Below are positions 52,954 to 61,410 of a stretch of 64,000 nucleotides of DNA, in pieces. This DNA is from Enemella dayhoffiae (GTDB taxonomy: Bacteria; Actinomycetota; Actinomycetes; Propionibacteriales; Propionibacteriaceae), in contig NZ_NMVQ01000001.1 of the NCBI RefSeq assembly GCF_002250625.1, positions 372,001 through 436,000 of the forward strand. The letters run 5' to 3'. The notes beneath the pieces were generated by a model. It searched no databases. It was not told where the DNA came from and worked only from the letters and a program-made list of their open reading frames with translations. Made by a program: the position numbers and the translations under genes. Within the stretch, counting starts at the first letter, position 1; every line of letters begins with the position of its first letter.

Positions 52954-55212
52954 ATGCCCGAGCCCCTTCCCCTCGCTGCGGTCGTTGCGCGACCTGCTCG
53001 GAGGGCGTGGGGTCGGGGTGCGGTTCCCCTCGACACGGCCACGTGGGGGGTGATGGCTTCGACAGGTTCAGCCACCGTGCGGGTGGGCTCAGCCACCATC
53101 AGGCTGGTGCTGGTGCTGCTGCTGGGTTTGGCGGGGCTGCTGGCGCCGCTGGGTACGCCGGCGCGTGCCGACGACGAGGCCCAGCCGGTGGCGATCACCA
53201 TCGAGGGGATGGAGCCGGCCCTGCCGGACCGCAACGGCACGATCACCCTGCGCGGGACGGCGACCAACAACTCCGGCGAACCGCTGAGCGGGGTGCAGGC
53301 GATCTTCTGGCGGGACCAGTCGCCGATCACCGACAACAGCGCGTTCGCCTCCACCCTGGCCTCCAGCCCGACCCAACCGTGGGGGTCGCGGGTGTTCGAC
53401 AAGGTGGGGGCGTACCAGGACCTGACCACCCAGCAGCGGCTGACCATCGCCCCCGGCGAATCGGTGCCCTTCCAGGTGCAGGCGCGGGTCGCCGACCTGG
53501 AACTGCCGCGCACCGCGGGGGCGTACCTGATCGGGGTGCACGTGCTGGGCCGGGTCGGCCGCAAGGCCAACGCGACCATTGGCCGGGCCCGGCTGCTGGT
53601 GCCGCTGCCGCGAGAGGGCAGCAGCGCCCAGCCGACGCCGATCCCGACGGTGACCGCGGTGCTGCTGTCCAGCCGGCCGGCGATGATCGCGCCCGGCCTG
53701 TTCGCCGACGACCACCTCAGCGAGGAGCTGTCCGCCGGCGGTCGGCTCACCCTGCTGCTGCGCGCCGCCCGGCGGCAGAACGTGTCCTATCTGGTCGACC
53801 CGTCCCTGCTCGACGAGGTGACCGCGATGGCGTCCGCCGAGGGCTATCAGGTCCAGCAGTCCGACGGCCGGACCGCACCGGGCGGCGGCAGTCAGGTGGC
53901 CCGCCGCTGGCTCGACGAGTATTCCCAGCTCAACGTGCTCGAGGGGTTCCGACTTCCCTACGGCACCCCCGATCTGTCCGCGCTGGCGCACCAGCGGATG
54001 GATGCGGTGCTGGCGCGTACGGCGGCCGCCACCGATCGGCCGAGCCGGGTCCGGGACCTGCCGCTGATCGCCTGGTCCCGCGACGGGACGGTGGCCCCGG
54101 ACACCCTGCCGGTCTGGGAGAAGACCGGGGCGTCCGCGATCCTGGCCTCCAACGCGCAGACCAGCCAGGCGCTGCTGAAGGGCCCCGGACAGATCCCGCT
54201 GGTCAGCTACAACCCGAACCTGTTCAACGGCGGCCCGGGGCCGGATCCGCGCACCACCGGGGTGCACCTGCGCCAGCGACTGCTCGCCGAGAGCTATCTG
54301 GATTCGTTGAACAAGCGGGGTACGCCGAATGTGCGGGTGATCAGCACCGGCGCCCAGGCGAGCGCCGACCTGGCCTCGGATGCCCCCTGGGTGCAGCGGC
54401 AGAGCCTGCGCACCCTGATGGACGGACGCCCGGCCGAGTGGTCGGGGGAGCTGGCGTACCCGCAGTCGGCGGCCGCCGCCGAACTCAGCCCGTTGCAGGG
54501 GGCCGCGCTGACCGACCTGCAGAACTCCTACGCGGCGTACGCCGACCTGGTCGTCGACCCGGAGCCGATGAACGTGCGCGCCGACGCCGCGGTCGCCCGG
54601 GCCGCCAGCAGCTGGTGGCGTGGGGACCAGGCCGGTTTCGAGACGTTCACCCGGCCGCAGCTGCGGCAGGCCTCCGCCCTGCTCACGGGCAGCACGATCA
54701 CCCTGAACGTGCAGAAATCGGTGATCATGTCGGGGCAGAGCGGCTCCTTCCCGATCACCCTGGTCAACGGGTTGAACGAGGCCGTGCACGTCACCGTGGA
54801 GTTCGACTCCGACCAGCCGCAGCGGCTCAGCATCCCGCCGCAGCGCAACATCACCATCGAACCGAACCGGTCGGTGACGGTGAACATCCAGCCCCGCGCC
54901 GCCGGAAACGGCCCGGTTCGGGTGATCGCCCAGCTGACCACCCCGAACGGGACGCCGCTGGGCCGCCGGACCGCGCTCAGCGTCGAGGCGACCAACCTCG
55001 GCTTCGTCGGTTGGATCATCGTGGTCGCCTCCGGCATCGTGCTGCTCGGGGCCACGGCGTTGCGCATCCGACAGGTACGCCGGGAGCGGCAGGCTGCGCA
55101 CAGGGACCAACCGGCCCCCGAACCCGACGAGTTGACCGAGCACCGGACGCCGAAGGTGATCGAGATCGACCCCCTGCCCGAGGAGGAGGTGCCGAGTGAG
55201 CGACACCGCTGA
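52954..55212 (+). CDS. DUF6049 protein (Rv3909-like) with repeat-derived N-terminus
   Basis: The 752-residue protein has a hydrophobic signal/anchor (LVLVLLLGLAGLLAPL), a long extracytoplasmic region and a C-terminal membrane segment (GWIIVVASGIVLLGATALRI) with an acidic cytoplasmic tail. It is the conserved partner gene upstream of murJ in actinobacteria, function unknown. The first ~50 codons are poorly conserved; MASTGSATVRVGSATIRL is encoded by dispersed repeats, so the ATG at 53053 is an alternative start giving a normal signal peptide. It overlaps murJ by 17 bp. Confidence 0.88.
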   Translation: MPEPLPLAAVVARPARRAWGRGAVPLDTATWGVMASTGSATVRVGSATIRLVLVLLLGLAGLLAPLGTPARADDEAQPVAITIEGMEPALPDRNGTITLRGTATNNSGEPLSGVQAIFWRDQSPITDNSAFASTLASSPTQPWGSRVFDKVGAYQDLTTQQRLTIAPGESVPFQVQARVADLELPRTAGAYLIGVHVLGRVGRKANATIGRARLLVPLPREGSSAQPTPIPTVTAVLLSSRPAMIAPGLFADDHLSEELSAGGRLTLLLRAARRQNVSYLVDPSLLDEVTAMASAEGYQVQQSDGRTAPGGGSQVARRWLDEYSQLNVLEGFRLPYGTPDLSALAHQRMDAVLARTAAATDRPSRVRDLPLIAWSRDGTVAPDTLPVWEKTGASAILASNAQTSQALLKGPGQIPLVSYNPNLFNGGPGPDPRTTGVHLRQRLLAESYLDSLNKRGTPNVRVISTGAQASADLASDAPWVQRQSLRTLMDGRPAEWSGELAYPQSAAAAELSPLQGAALTDLQNSYAAYADLVVDPEPMNVRADAAVARAASSWWRGDQAGFETFTRPQLRQASALLTGSTITLNVQKSVIMSGQSGSFPITLVNGLNEAVHVTVEFDSDQPQRLSIPPQRNITIEPNRSVTVNIQPRAAGNGPVRVIAQLTTPNGTPLGRRTALSVEATNLGFVGWIIVVASGIVLLGATALRIRQVRRERQAAHRDQPAPEPDELTEHRTPKVIEIDPLPEEEVPSERHR
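53055..53099. repeat. Dispersed-repeat copies at the DUF6049 N-terminus
   Basis: GGCTTCGACAGGTTCAGCCA (53055-53074) and a shorter GGGCTCAGCCACCAT copy, translated as ASTGSATVRVGSAT just before the signal peptide. Confidence 0.8.
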
Positions 55213-58200
55213 ACGCAGCGACCAGGTGGCGACCCGGCGACTCGTCTCGGCCGGGGCACTGATGGCGGGCGGGACGATGATCTCCCGGGTGCTCGGGTTC
55301 GTCCGGGTGGCGCTGCTGGCGTTCGTGCTCGGCAACGGCACCAGTCAGGCCGACGTGTACGCCGTGGCGACGATGGTGCCCACCGGGTTGTACATCCTGT
55401 TCGCCGGTGGCGCGCTGAACACCGTCCTGGTGCCCCAACTGGTGCGGGCCGCCAAGAAGGACCCCGACGGGGGTGAGGCGTACACCAACCGGATCATGAC
55501 CGCCTTCTTGCTGATCGTCGCGGCGGTGACGGCGTTGGTCACGGTGGCCGCGCCCCTGGTGGCGCGGATCTATTCCGACGACTCGTGGCGCGCGCCGGAC
55601 ATGGTGGAGCAGTATCAGGCGCTGCTGCTGCTCACCTATCTCTGCCTGCCGGAGATCTTCTTCTATGGCGCCTTCTATCTGCTCGGGCAGGTGCTGAACG
55701 CGCGCGACCGGTTCGGGCCGATGATGTGGGCGCCGATCGCGAACAACGTGGTGCAGATCGCCGTGCTGGGGGTCTATCTGGGGATCTGGGGTACGCAGGA
55801 CCGGCTGGCCTTCTCCTCGCCCCAGCTGTGGCTGCTCGGCGGCGGGCACCTGCTCGGCATCGTGTTGCAGGCCGGGGTGATGGTGTGGGCGCTGCGCCGG
55901 ATCGGCTATCGCTATCGGCCCCGGTTCGACCTCAGGGGCACCGGGCTGGGGCACACCTTCCACCTCGCCAAGTGGACCCTCGGGTTCGTCCTGGTCAACC
56001 AGATCGTGCTCGCGGTGATCACCCGGCTCGCCACCTCCGCCACCTCCGGTGGGATGGGTGCCGGCGCGACGGCGTACAACAACGCCTATCTGATCTTCGT
56101 GCTGCCGCACTCGCTGATCACCGTGTCGCTGGCAACGGCCATGCTGCCGTCCGCATCCCGGCTGGCGGCCGACGGGGATCTCGGCGGGGTGGCCCGGGAG
56201 ACGAGGCGGACCGTCAAGCTGACCACCACGGTGCTGCTGCCGGCCGCGGCCGCGTTCATCGCGCTCGGGCATCCGATCAGCCGACTGCTGTTCGGCCACG
56301 GGTCGGGCGCCGAGGACGCCGACTTCGTCGCCTGGACGCTGATCGCGTTCGCTATCGGGCTGGTGCCGTTCACCGTCCAGTACATCTGCCTGCGCGCGTT
56401 CTATGCCCTCGAGGACACCCGCGCCACCTTTGTCCAGCAGTGCCTGATCGCCGGGCTGAACGTCGCTCTGGCGCTGCTGCTGGTGGTGCCGCTGCACCGC
56501 GACGAATGGGTCGCCCCCGCGCTCGCCCTGTCCTATTCGCTGGCCTACCTGATCGGGGTCGCGGTCACCTATCAGCGGTTGATGAAGCGGCTGCCCGAGC
56601 TCACCCCGATGCCGGTGCTGCGGCACCTGGCCCGGGTGGGTCTGGCGGTGCTCCCCGGGGCGGTGGCGGCGTGGTACATCACCGATCGGCTGGACGGGTC
56701 GCTGCTGAAGCAGGTGCTCGGGTTGGCGGTGGCCGGGGTGGTCGCGGTGGGGTTGTTCCTGGGGTTGGCGAAGCTGCTGCGGATCACCGAGGTCACCTCG
56801 ATGGTGTCGATGGTGCTGCGGCGGCGGCGTACGCCCGAGGCGGAGGGCGAGCGCCCCGCCGACGTGGGCGCCGACACCCCCGAGAACGAGGCCGTCCAGT
56901 CCGCTGAGCAGACCACCGTCCGGGCCGCCGAGACCGCGCGGGCTACGGTGCACGCCCAGGTGTCCGATGCGGCCGATCCCGCCCAGGCGGAGGAGCCGCC
57001 GGACCCGCTCCTCGACAACCTGGCGGACCAGGCGGACCTGGCCGAGGAGGATGTCGAGGACACCGCCGAGGAGGTGCATCCGATCCGAGCCCGGGCCGGA
57101 CAGCAGCTCGGCAGACGGTACCGGCTCGAGGAGGTGCTGATCCGGCGGGCCAGCACGCAGACCTGGCGGGCGATCGACGAGGTGCTCTCTCGTCCGGTGC
57201 TGATCCACCTGCTGCCGCCGAACGGGGACAACGACGACCTGATGGGGATCGCCCGCAAGGCCGCGGTCGCCACCGATTCGCGGTTCCTGCGCGTGCTCGA
57301 CGCCGCCTTCCCCACCGACGAGGACCACCTCCAGTCGGCGGACCCCGAGCACCCGGACGACCCGGGCGGCGCGGTCGAGCTCGGTCCCTACATCGTCTGC
57401 GAGTATGCCGCCGGCCAGTCGCTGCAGGTGCTGCTCGCCTCCGGGCCGTTGAGCGCGCTGGAGGCGGCGTGGCTGGTCCGCGAGGTCGCCGACGCGCTGA
57501 GCGGGATGCACGTGCAGGGGTTGTTCCACCAGCGCATCTCCCCCGACACGGTGATCATCACCGCCACCGGAAACGTGAAGATCGTCGGCTTCCTGCTCGA
57601 GGCGGAACTGCAGCCCAGCCACCACAAGATCGCGGCCGATGAGGAGCCGGAGACCGTCGACGTGATGGATCTCGGCCGGCTGCTCTATTGCACCCTGGTC
57701 TCCCGCTGGCCGGGCGGGCACGCCTACGGGATGGCGTCGGCACCCATCGACGCCGAGGGCCACATCCTCACCCCGCGGCAGGTGCGGGCGGGGGTGTCAC
57801 CCGCCCTGGACCGGATCTGCGACCAGATCCTGTCGGATTCGCCGCGACACAAGGAGGTACCGCTGCGGACGGCGAGCGAGGTGGTGCAGGAGCTGAGCCG
57901 GGTGCTCGGTACCGCCGATGCGGCCCACGACCTGGAACGCCGGCTGCGCTATCCGGTGCCGGTGGTGCACGTGGACGAGGACGAGCCGCCGATCGCGCAG
58001 TCGCCGAGCTCGGCCTTCGCCGAGTTGGACACCGCGGCGATGCTGCGCGCCGACACCGGCGCCGCGACCGGTCCGCTCACCGATCCGGACGCGCCCACCG
58101 GGGCGTACCTGCCGATCACCCCGCAGACGCCCGACGACAACGAGCCGACCGTGGCCCGCGCCGTGCCGCAGCCGCCGGTGGCGGCCCCGCGGCGGCAGGA

Positions 58201-58798
58201 GAACCGGCGCTGGCTGGGCTGGCTGATCGGGCTGGTGCTGCTGGTGCTGATCGGCAGCCTGATCGCGGTGGCGTTGCGGCAGGCGCCGAGCGGTCCGGGC
58301 GCGACGGGTACGCCGAGTGCGCCGCCGCCGACCCCGACCCAGTGGCAGGTCGTGCGCGCGGCCGACTTCGACCCTCAGGGTGATGACCGGACCGAGAACC
58401 CCGCGGATGTACCGAAGGCGTACGACAACAACCCGGACACCGCCTGGCGGACGGTGAACTATCGCCAGGCCGACATGGGTGACAAGGACGGGTTGGGGAT
58501 CGTGTTCGACCTCGGCGAGGTACGCCCCATCGCCCGCGCCGAGCTGGTCCTGGCCGGGGCGCCGACCGGGGTGGAGCTGCGCATCCCGGCCGACCGGCCC
58601 GAACAGGTCAGCACGGCCCCGACGGACAACGCGAACCAGTGGCGGCAGGTGGCCCGGGCGCCCGGCAGCCCGACTCAGGCCACCCTGGCCCCGACCCAGC
58701 CGGTGCGCAGCCGGTTCGTGCTGGTCTATCTGACCGAGCTGCCGCCGGACGGGTCCAACTTCCGCGGCGGGATCGCCGAGGCGAAGTTCTTCGGCTGA
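55196..58798 (+). CDS. murJ: MurJ/MviN lipid II flippase fused to a pseudokinase and C-terminal domain
   Basis: The 1200-residue protein starts with fourteen-segment MurJ (residues ~1-535; AGGTMISRVLGFVRVALLAF, ALEDTRATFVQQCL), which flips lipid II for peptidoglycan synthesis. A kinase-like domain (~630-880) follows without a recognisable catalytic HRD or DFG, so it should be a pseudokinase, as in mycobacterial MviN, which binds FhaA. A membrane segment (WLGWLIGLVLLVLIGSLIAVAL, ~1000) and a C-terminal beta domain (~1040-1200) complete it. The GTG start overlaps DUF6049. Confidence 0.95.
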   Translation: MSDTAERSDQVATRRLVSAGALMAGGTMISRVLGFVRVALLAFVLGNGTSQADVYAVATMVPTGLYILFAGGALNTVLVPQLVRAAKKDPDGGEAYTNRIMTAFLLIVAAVTALVTVAAPLVARIYSDDSWRAPDMVEQYQALLLLTYLCLPEIFFYGAFYLLGQVLNARDRFGPMMWAPIANNVVQIAVLGVYLGIWGTQDRLAFSSPQLWLLGGGHLLGIVLQAGVMVWALRRIGYRYRPRFDLRGTGLGHTFHLAKWTLGFVLVNQIVLAVITRLATSATSGGMGAGATAYNNAYLIFVLPHSLITVSLATAMLPSASRLAADGDLGGVARETRRTVKLTTTVLLPAAAAFIALGHPISRLLFGHGSGAEDADFVAWTLIAFAIGLVPFTVQYICLRAFYALEDTRATFVQQCLIAGLNVALALLLVVPLHRDEWVAPALALSYSLAYLIGVAVTYQRLMKRLPELTPMPVLRHLARVGLAVLPGAVAAWYITDRLDGSLLKQVLGLAVAGVVAVGLFLGLAKLLRITEVTSMVSMVLRRRRTPEAEGERPADVGADTPENEAVQSAEQTTVRAAETARATVHAQVSDAADPAQAEEPPDPLLDNLADQADLAEEDVEDTAEEVHPIRARAGQQLGRRYRLEEVLIRRASTQTWRAIDEVLSRPVLIHLLPPNGDNDDLMGIARKAAVATDSRFLRVLDAAFPTDEDHLQSADPEHPDDPGGAVELGPYIVCEYAAGQSLQVLLASGPLSALEAAWLVREVADALSGMHVQGLFHQRISPDTVIITATGNVKIVGFLLEAELQPSHHKIAADEEPETVDVMDLGRLLYCTLVSRWPGGHAYGMASAPIDAEGHILTPRQVRAGVSPALDRICDQILSDSPRHKEVPLRTASEVVQELSRVLGTADAAHDLERRLRYPVPVVHVDEDEPPIAQSPSSAFAELDTAAMLRADTGAATGPLTDPDAPTGAYLPITPQTPDDNEPTVARAVPQPPVAAPRRQENRRWLGWLIGLVLLVLIGSLIAVALRQAPSGPGATGTPSAPPPTPTQWQVVRAADFDPQGDDRTENPADVPKAYDNNPDTAWRTVNYRQADMGDKDGLGIVFDLGEVRPIARAELVLAGAPTGVELRIPADRPEQVSTAPTDNANQWRQVARAPGSPTQATLAPTQPVRSRFVLVYLTELPPDGSNFRGGIAEAKFFG

Positions 58799-58856
58799 GC
58801 GCGACGGCGTTAGGCTGTCCCCTGACCCGCCGCCCTCCACCGACGAAGGACCACCC

Positions 58857-59435
58857 GTGACCGACGAGCGCACCGACCACGAGTTGCTGCGGGCGCACGT
58901 CGACGGGGACGAGGGCGCGTTCGCGATCATCGTCACCCGGCACAAGGACCGGCTGTGGGCGGTGGCGCTGCGGACGATGCGCAACCCGGAGGAGGCCGCC
59001 GACGCGCTGCAGGACGCGTACATCTCGGCGTTCCGGCGGGCGCACACCTTCCGGGGGGACGCCCAGGTGACCACCTGGCTGCACCGGGTGGTGGTTAACG
59101 CCTGCCTGGACCGGATCCGCCGCAACAAGGTACGCCGGGCCGAGCCGCTGCCCGAGGATCCTGACCGCGCGGCCGAGCTGGGCGTGGCCGACGAGTCGGA
59201 CCAGCTGGAGGTCAAGGAGCGCCGGGCCGACGTGACCGCCGCGCTGGCCCAGATCAACGCCGACCAGCGGGCCGCGCTGGTGCTGGTGGACATGGAGGGC
59301 TATTCGGTCGAGGAGGCCGCCCAGATCCTGGGGTGCGCGGTCGGCACGATCAAGTCCCGGTGCTCCCGGGGCCGTGCCAAACTGGTACCCATGCTCGCCC
59401 ACCTCCGTGAGGGCAGCGACTCGGGGGCGCGATGA
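58857..59435 (+). CDS. sigM: ECF RNA polymerase sigma factor SigM
   Basis: The 192-residue protein has sigma region 2 (AFAIIVTRHKDRLWAVALRTMRNPEEAADALQDAYISAFRR, with the VTTWLHRVVVNACLD core) and region 4 (DQRAALVLVDMEGYSVEEAAQILGCAVGTIKSRCSRGRAKL). It sits immediately after murJ as SigM does in mycobacteria, where it responds to cell-envelope-type stress. GTG start. It is followed by a zinc anti-sigma gene. Confidence 0.94.
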   Translation: MTDERTDHELLRAHVDGDEGAFAIIVTRHKDRLWAVALRTMRNPEEAADALQDAYISAFRRAHTFRGDAQVTTWLHRVVVNACLDRIRRNKVRRAEPLPEDPDRAAELGVADESDQLEVKERRADVTAALAQINADQRAALVLVDMEGYSVEEAAQILGCAVGTIKSRCSRGRAKLVPMLAHLREGSDSGAR

Positions 59436-59440
59436 TCGGC

Positions 59441-59456
59441 CGTGAGGCAGATCACG
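59441..59456. promoter_or_regulatory. CRP/GlxR-like dyad between sigM and its anti-sigma gene
   Basis: CGTGAGGCAGATCACG contains GTGA-N6-TCAC, the core of the CRP/FNR-family consensus. It lies 83 bp before the anti-sigma start. A 16-bp dyad can occur by chance; binding is untested. Confidence 0.3.
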
Positions 59457-59538
59457 GGGAACCAGGTGGCTGTCGGACTTCGTCCGATCCGCGTCGCCAG
59501 ACCTGACGACCGCCCAGATCAACATGTGAGGACACGCC

Positions 59539-59958
59539 GTGAACGACGAAGTGAACGCATCGCCACAGATGACGTCCGCCGCCGGGCACATCTCGCTCGA
59601 TGAGCTTGCTGATGCGGCCGAGCGGTTGCTCGCCGACGATCACGCCGCGCAGGTGCGCGCCCACGTGGCCGCGTGTACCCGCTGCGCCGAAGCGGAGACC
59701 GCCCTCACCCACACCCGGTCCGCCCTCACCGAGGAGCCGACCCCGGCCATGCCGGCGGCAGTGTTCGATCGGTTGAACCGGGTCGTCGAGGCCGAGGTGG
59801 AGCGGCGCCGCGCGGGTGGCAGCCAGGCGGAGGCGGACGTTGAGCAGGCTGCCCGGGCCAAGCGGTCGGTGGGCAACTTCGGTCAGCATCCCGACTTCGA
59901 CCGGAAGTGGTCCCCGGAGCAGGTACGCCGCGGCGATCGGTTGTCGCGCTCGGAGTGA
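59539..59958 (+). CDS. Zinc anti-sigma factor (RsmA-like)
   Basis: The 139-residue protein has the ZAS motif H-x3-C-x2-C (His42, Cys46, Cys49; HVAACTRC) preceded by the helix ISLDELADAAERLLADDHAAQVRAH. A downstream helical region could bind SigM. No membrane segment is visible, so it appears soluble, unlike many anti-SigM proteins. A GTG start is used. It follows sigM by 104 bp and is predicted to inhibit it. Confidence 0.85.
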   Translation: MNDEVNASPQMTSAAGHISLDELADAAERLLADDHAAQVRAHVAACTRCAEAETALTHTRSALTEEPTPAMPAAVFDRLNRVVEAEVERRRAGGSQAEADVEQAARAKRSVGNFGQHPDFDRKWSPEQVRRGDRLSRSE

Positions 59959-60061
59959 GGTGGGTGCGCGCCGCCCGGTGATCGGATTGTTGTCGATCGA
60001 CGTTTGAACGGGGCCGGTGACAGGGCAGAATGGCGGCGAGACCCGTGCCCCAGGGAGCCCT

Positions 60062-60991
60062 ATGAACAAGCCGCCGTCGTCCACCTCGGACCGCACCCTC
60101 TGGTGGGGTTTCGGCGTGCTCGCCGCGATGCTGGTGGCGAGCCTGATCGGGTTCGCGTGGTTGCCGCAGGCGCCGGTGGCGTCGGCGGATTCGCGCGCCG
60201 GCAACCCTGGGGTGTCCGGCCCGGGCGGTTCGGCGACGCCGCGGCGTACGCCGACACCCAGCCCGACCCCGGAACCGCCGAAGGTGACCGACCCGGCTGA
60301 CGCGCCGATGTACCGGATGGAGTTGACCCTGTCCGCGTGCCCGAGCTTCACCCCGCGCAAGGGGGTCGTGCCGCGGGCCGAACTGCGGCCCTACCTGGAG
60401 TCGATCATGACGTGCCTGGTGGCCAGCCATCAGGACTCCCTGCAACGGGCCGGTCTGCCGACGGTCGCGCCGAAGCTGGCCGAGGACGACAAGGTGGGCG
60501 ACTCGCCGTGCTCCGGCCCTGAGGAGCCGCCGACCGGCTGGGCGGCGCTGTACTGCTCGGGGAACAACACGATCTACTACCACCCCGAGTGGAAGCCGCA
60601 GCACGGCCCCTACGTGGGTGTGATGGCGCACGAGTATGCCCACCACCTGCAGTGGCTGACCGGGATCCTGGACGAGGTTCACGAGCGCGAGGCCAAGGCG
60701 AAGACCGAGCCGAACGGACAGATCAAGGCCAACGAGGTCTCCCGGCGGACCGAGCTGCAGGCCCAGTGCATCGCCGGTGCGGTGCTGAACGGTGGCTGGA
60801 GCCCGCTGCGGTCACGCGAGGTGTACGACGAGTTCATCGAGGGCACCAGCACGATGAACCCGGAGGGGGCGGCCACCCACGGCACCGGCCGGGCGAACAA
60901 CCGCTGGATCGCGGCCGGTGGGACCAGCGCGGGTCCGACGCATTACAAGGCGTGCAACACCTTCACCGCGCCCGCCGACCAGGTCGACTGA
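60062..60991 (+). CDS. Neutral zinc metallopeptidase (YpfJ family)
   Basis: The 309-residue protein has an N-terminal membrane anchor (WWGFGVLAAMLVASLIGFAWL), a Pro/Thr linker, and the zinc motif HEYAHH (190-195) with a third ligand in RTELQAQCIAG (Glu231). Cysteines suggest disulfides outside the cell. It matches the putative neutral zinc metallopeptidase family (PF04228). The ATG at 60062 is taken over a GTG 45 bp upstream because the hydrophobic anchor then starts near residue 13. Confidence 0.88.
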   Translation: MNKPPSSTSDRTLWWGFGVLAAMLVASLIGFAWLPQAPVASADSRAGNPGVSGPGGSATPRRTPTPSPTPEPPKVTDPADAPMYRMELTLSACPSFTPRKGVVPRAELRPYLESIMTCLVASHQDSLQRAGLPTVAPKLAEDDKVGDSPCSGPEEPPTGWAALYCSGNNTIYYHPEWKPQHGPYVGVMAHEYAHHLQWLTGILDEVHEREAKAKTEPNGQIKANEVSRRTELQAQCIAGAVLNGGWSPLRSREVYDEFIEGTSTMNPEGAATHGTGRANNRWIAAGGTSAGPTHYKACNTFTAPADQVD

Positions 60992-61000
60992 TCCCACGTT

Positions 61001-61058
61001 GGCTGAACCTGTCGAAGCCGTGCGTTGGCTGAGCCTGGCGAAGCCTGGCTGAGCCTGG
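61001..61058. repeat. Three dispersed-repeat copies left of the HNH gene
   Basis: GGCTGAACCTGTCGAAGCC (61001-61019), GGCTGAGCCTGGCGAAGCC (61027-61045) and the partial GGCTGAGCCTGG (61047-61058). They belong to the 420-bp gap before the HNH gene, which otherwise holds the inverted repeat and more repeats below. Confidence 0.85.
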
Positions 61059-61075
61059 TTGCGTCCGGTGGTTGG

Positions 61076-61181
61076 GGCGGAAAGGGCGTCCCGCCCACCT
61101 CGCTGGCGGTCTGGGTTTGTGCTGCCGCCGGTCTGGTCTCCAGCTCGGTACGCCCGACCACGCCCCGACGCCCTTTCCGCC
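61076..61181. repeat. 15-bp perfect inverted repeat
   Basis: GGCGGAAAGGGCGTC (61076-61090) and GACGCCCTTTCCGCC (61167-61181) with 76 bp between. It resembles a small mobile-element or cruciform structure. No coding sequence is seen inside. Confidence 0.75.
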
Positions 61182-61223
61182 TCCACCGCCTCAGCGCCCA
61201 ACGTCCAGTTTCCAGGCCTACGG

Positions 61224-61299
61224 TGACTGAGCTTGTCGAAGCCATCTGGCCAGCGGAACGTTGGCTGAGCTTGCGAGGAAGGAGCGAGTCGAAGCCTGT
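61224..61299. repeat. Further dispersed-repeat copies left of the HNH gene
   Basis: Contains GTGACTGAGCTTGTCGAAGCC and a GGAGCGAGTCGAAGCC unit related to the 21.3-kb cluster. Ends 112 bp before the HNH start. Confidence 0.75.
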
Positions 61300-61410
61300 C
61301 GGGAGGCTGTGACTGGAGTGGCCAAAGGTTTTCAAACTTTTTCTGCCCACACAGCCATTTCGGGCCGCTTCCGGGGTCGGACTGTCAGACCCGGCTGATG
61401 TACTTGAACC

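Noticed and set aside
55016-57763. 915-codon minus-strand open frame
   Set aside because: It is antisense to murJ, with shadow composition (many His, Gln, Arg and no domains).
61025-61312. 95-codon open frame in the repeat region
   Set aside because: It is made of repeat copies and the inverted repeat, with no coding character.
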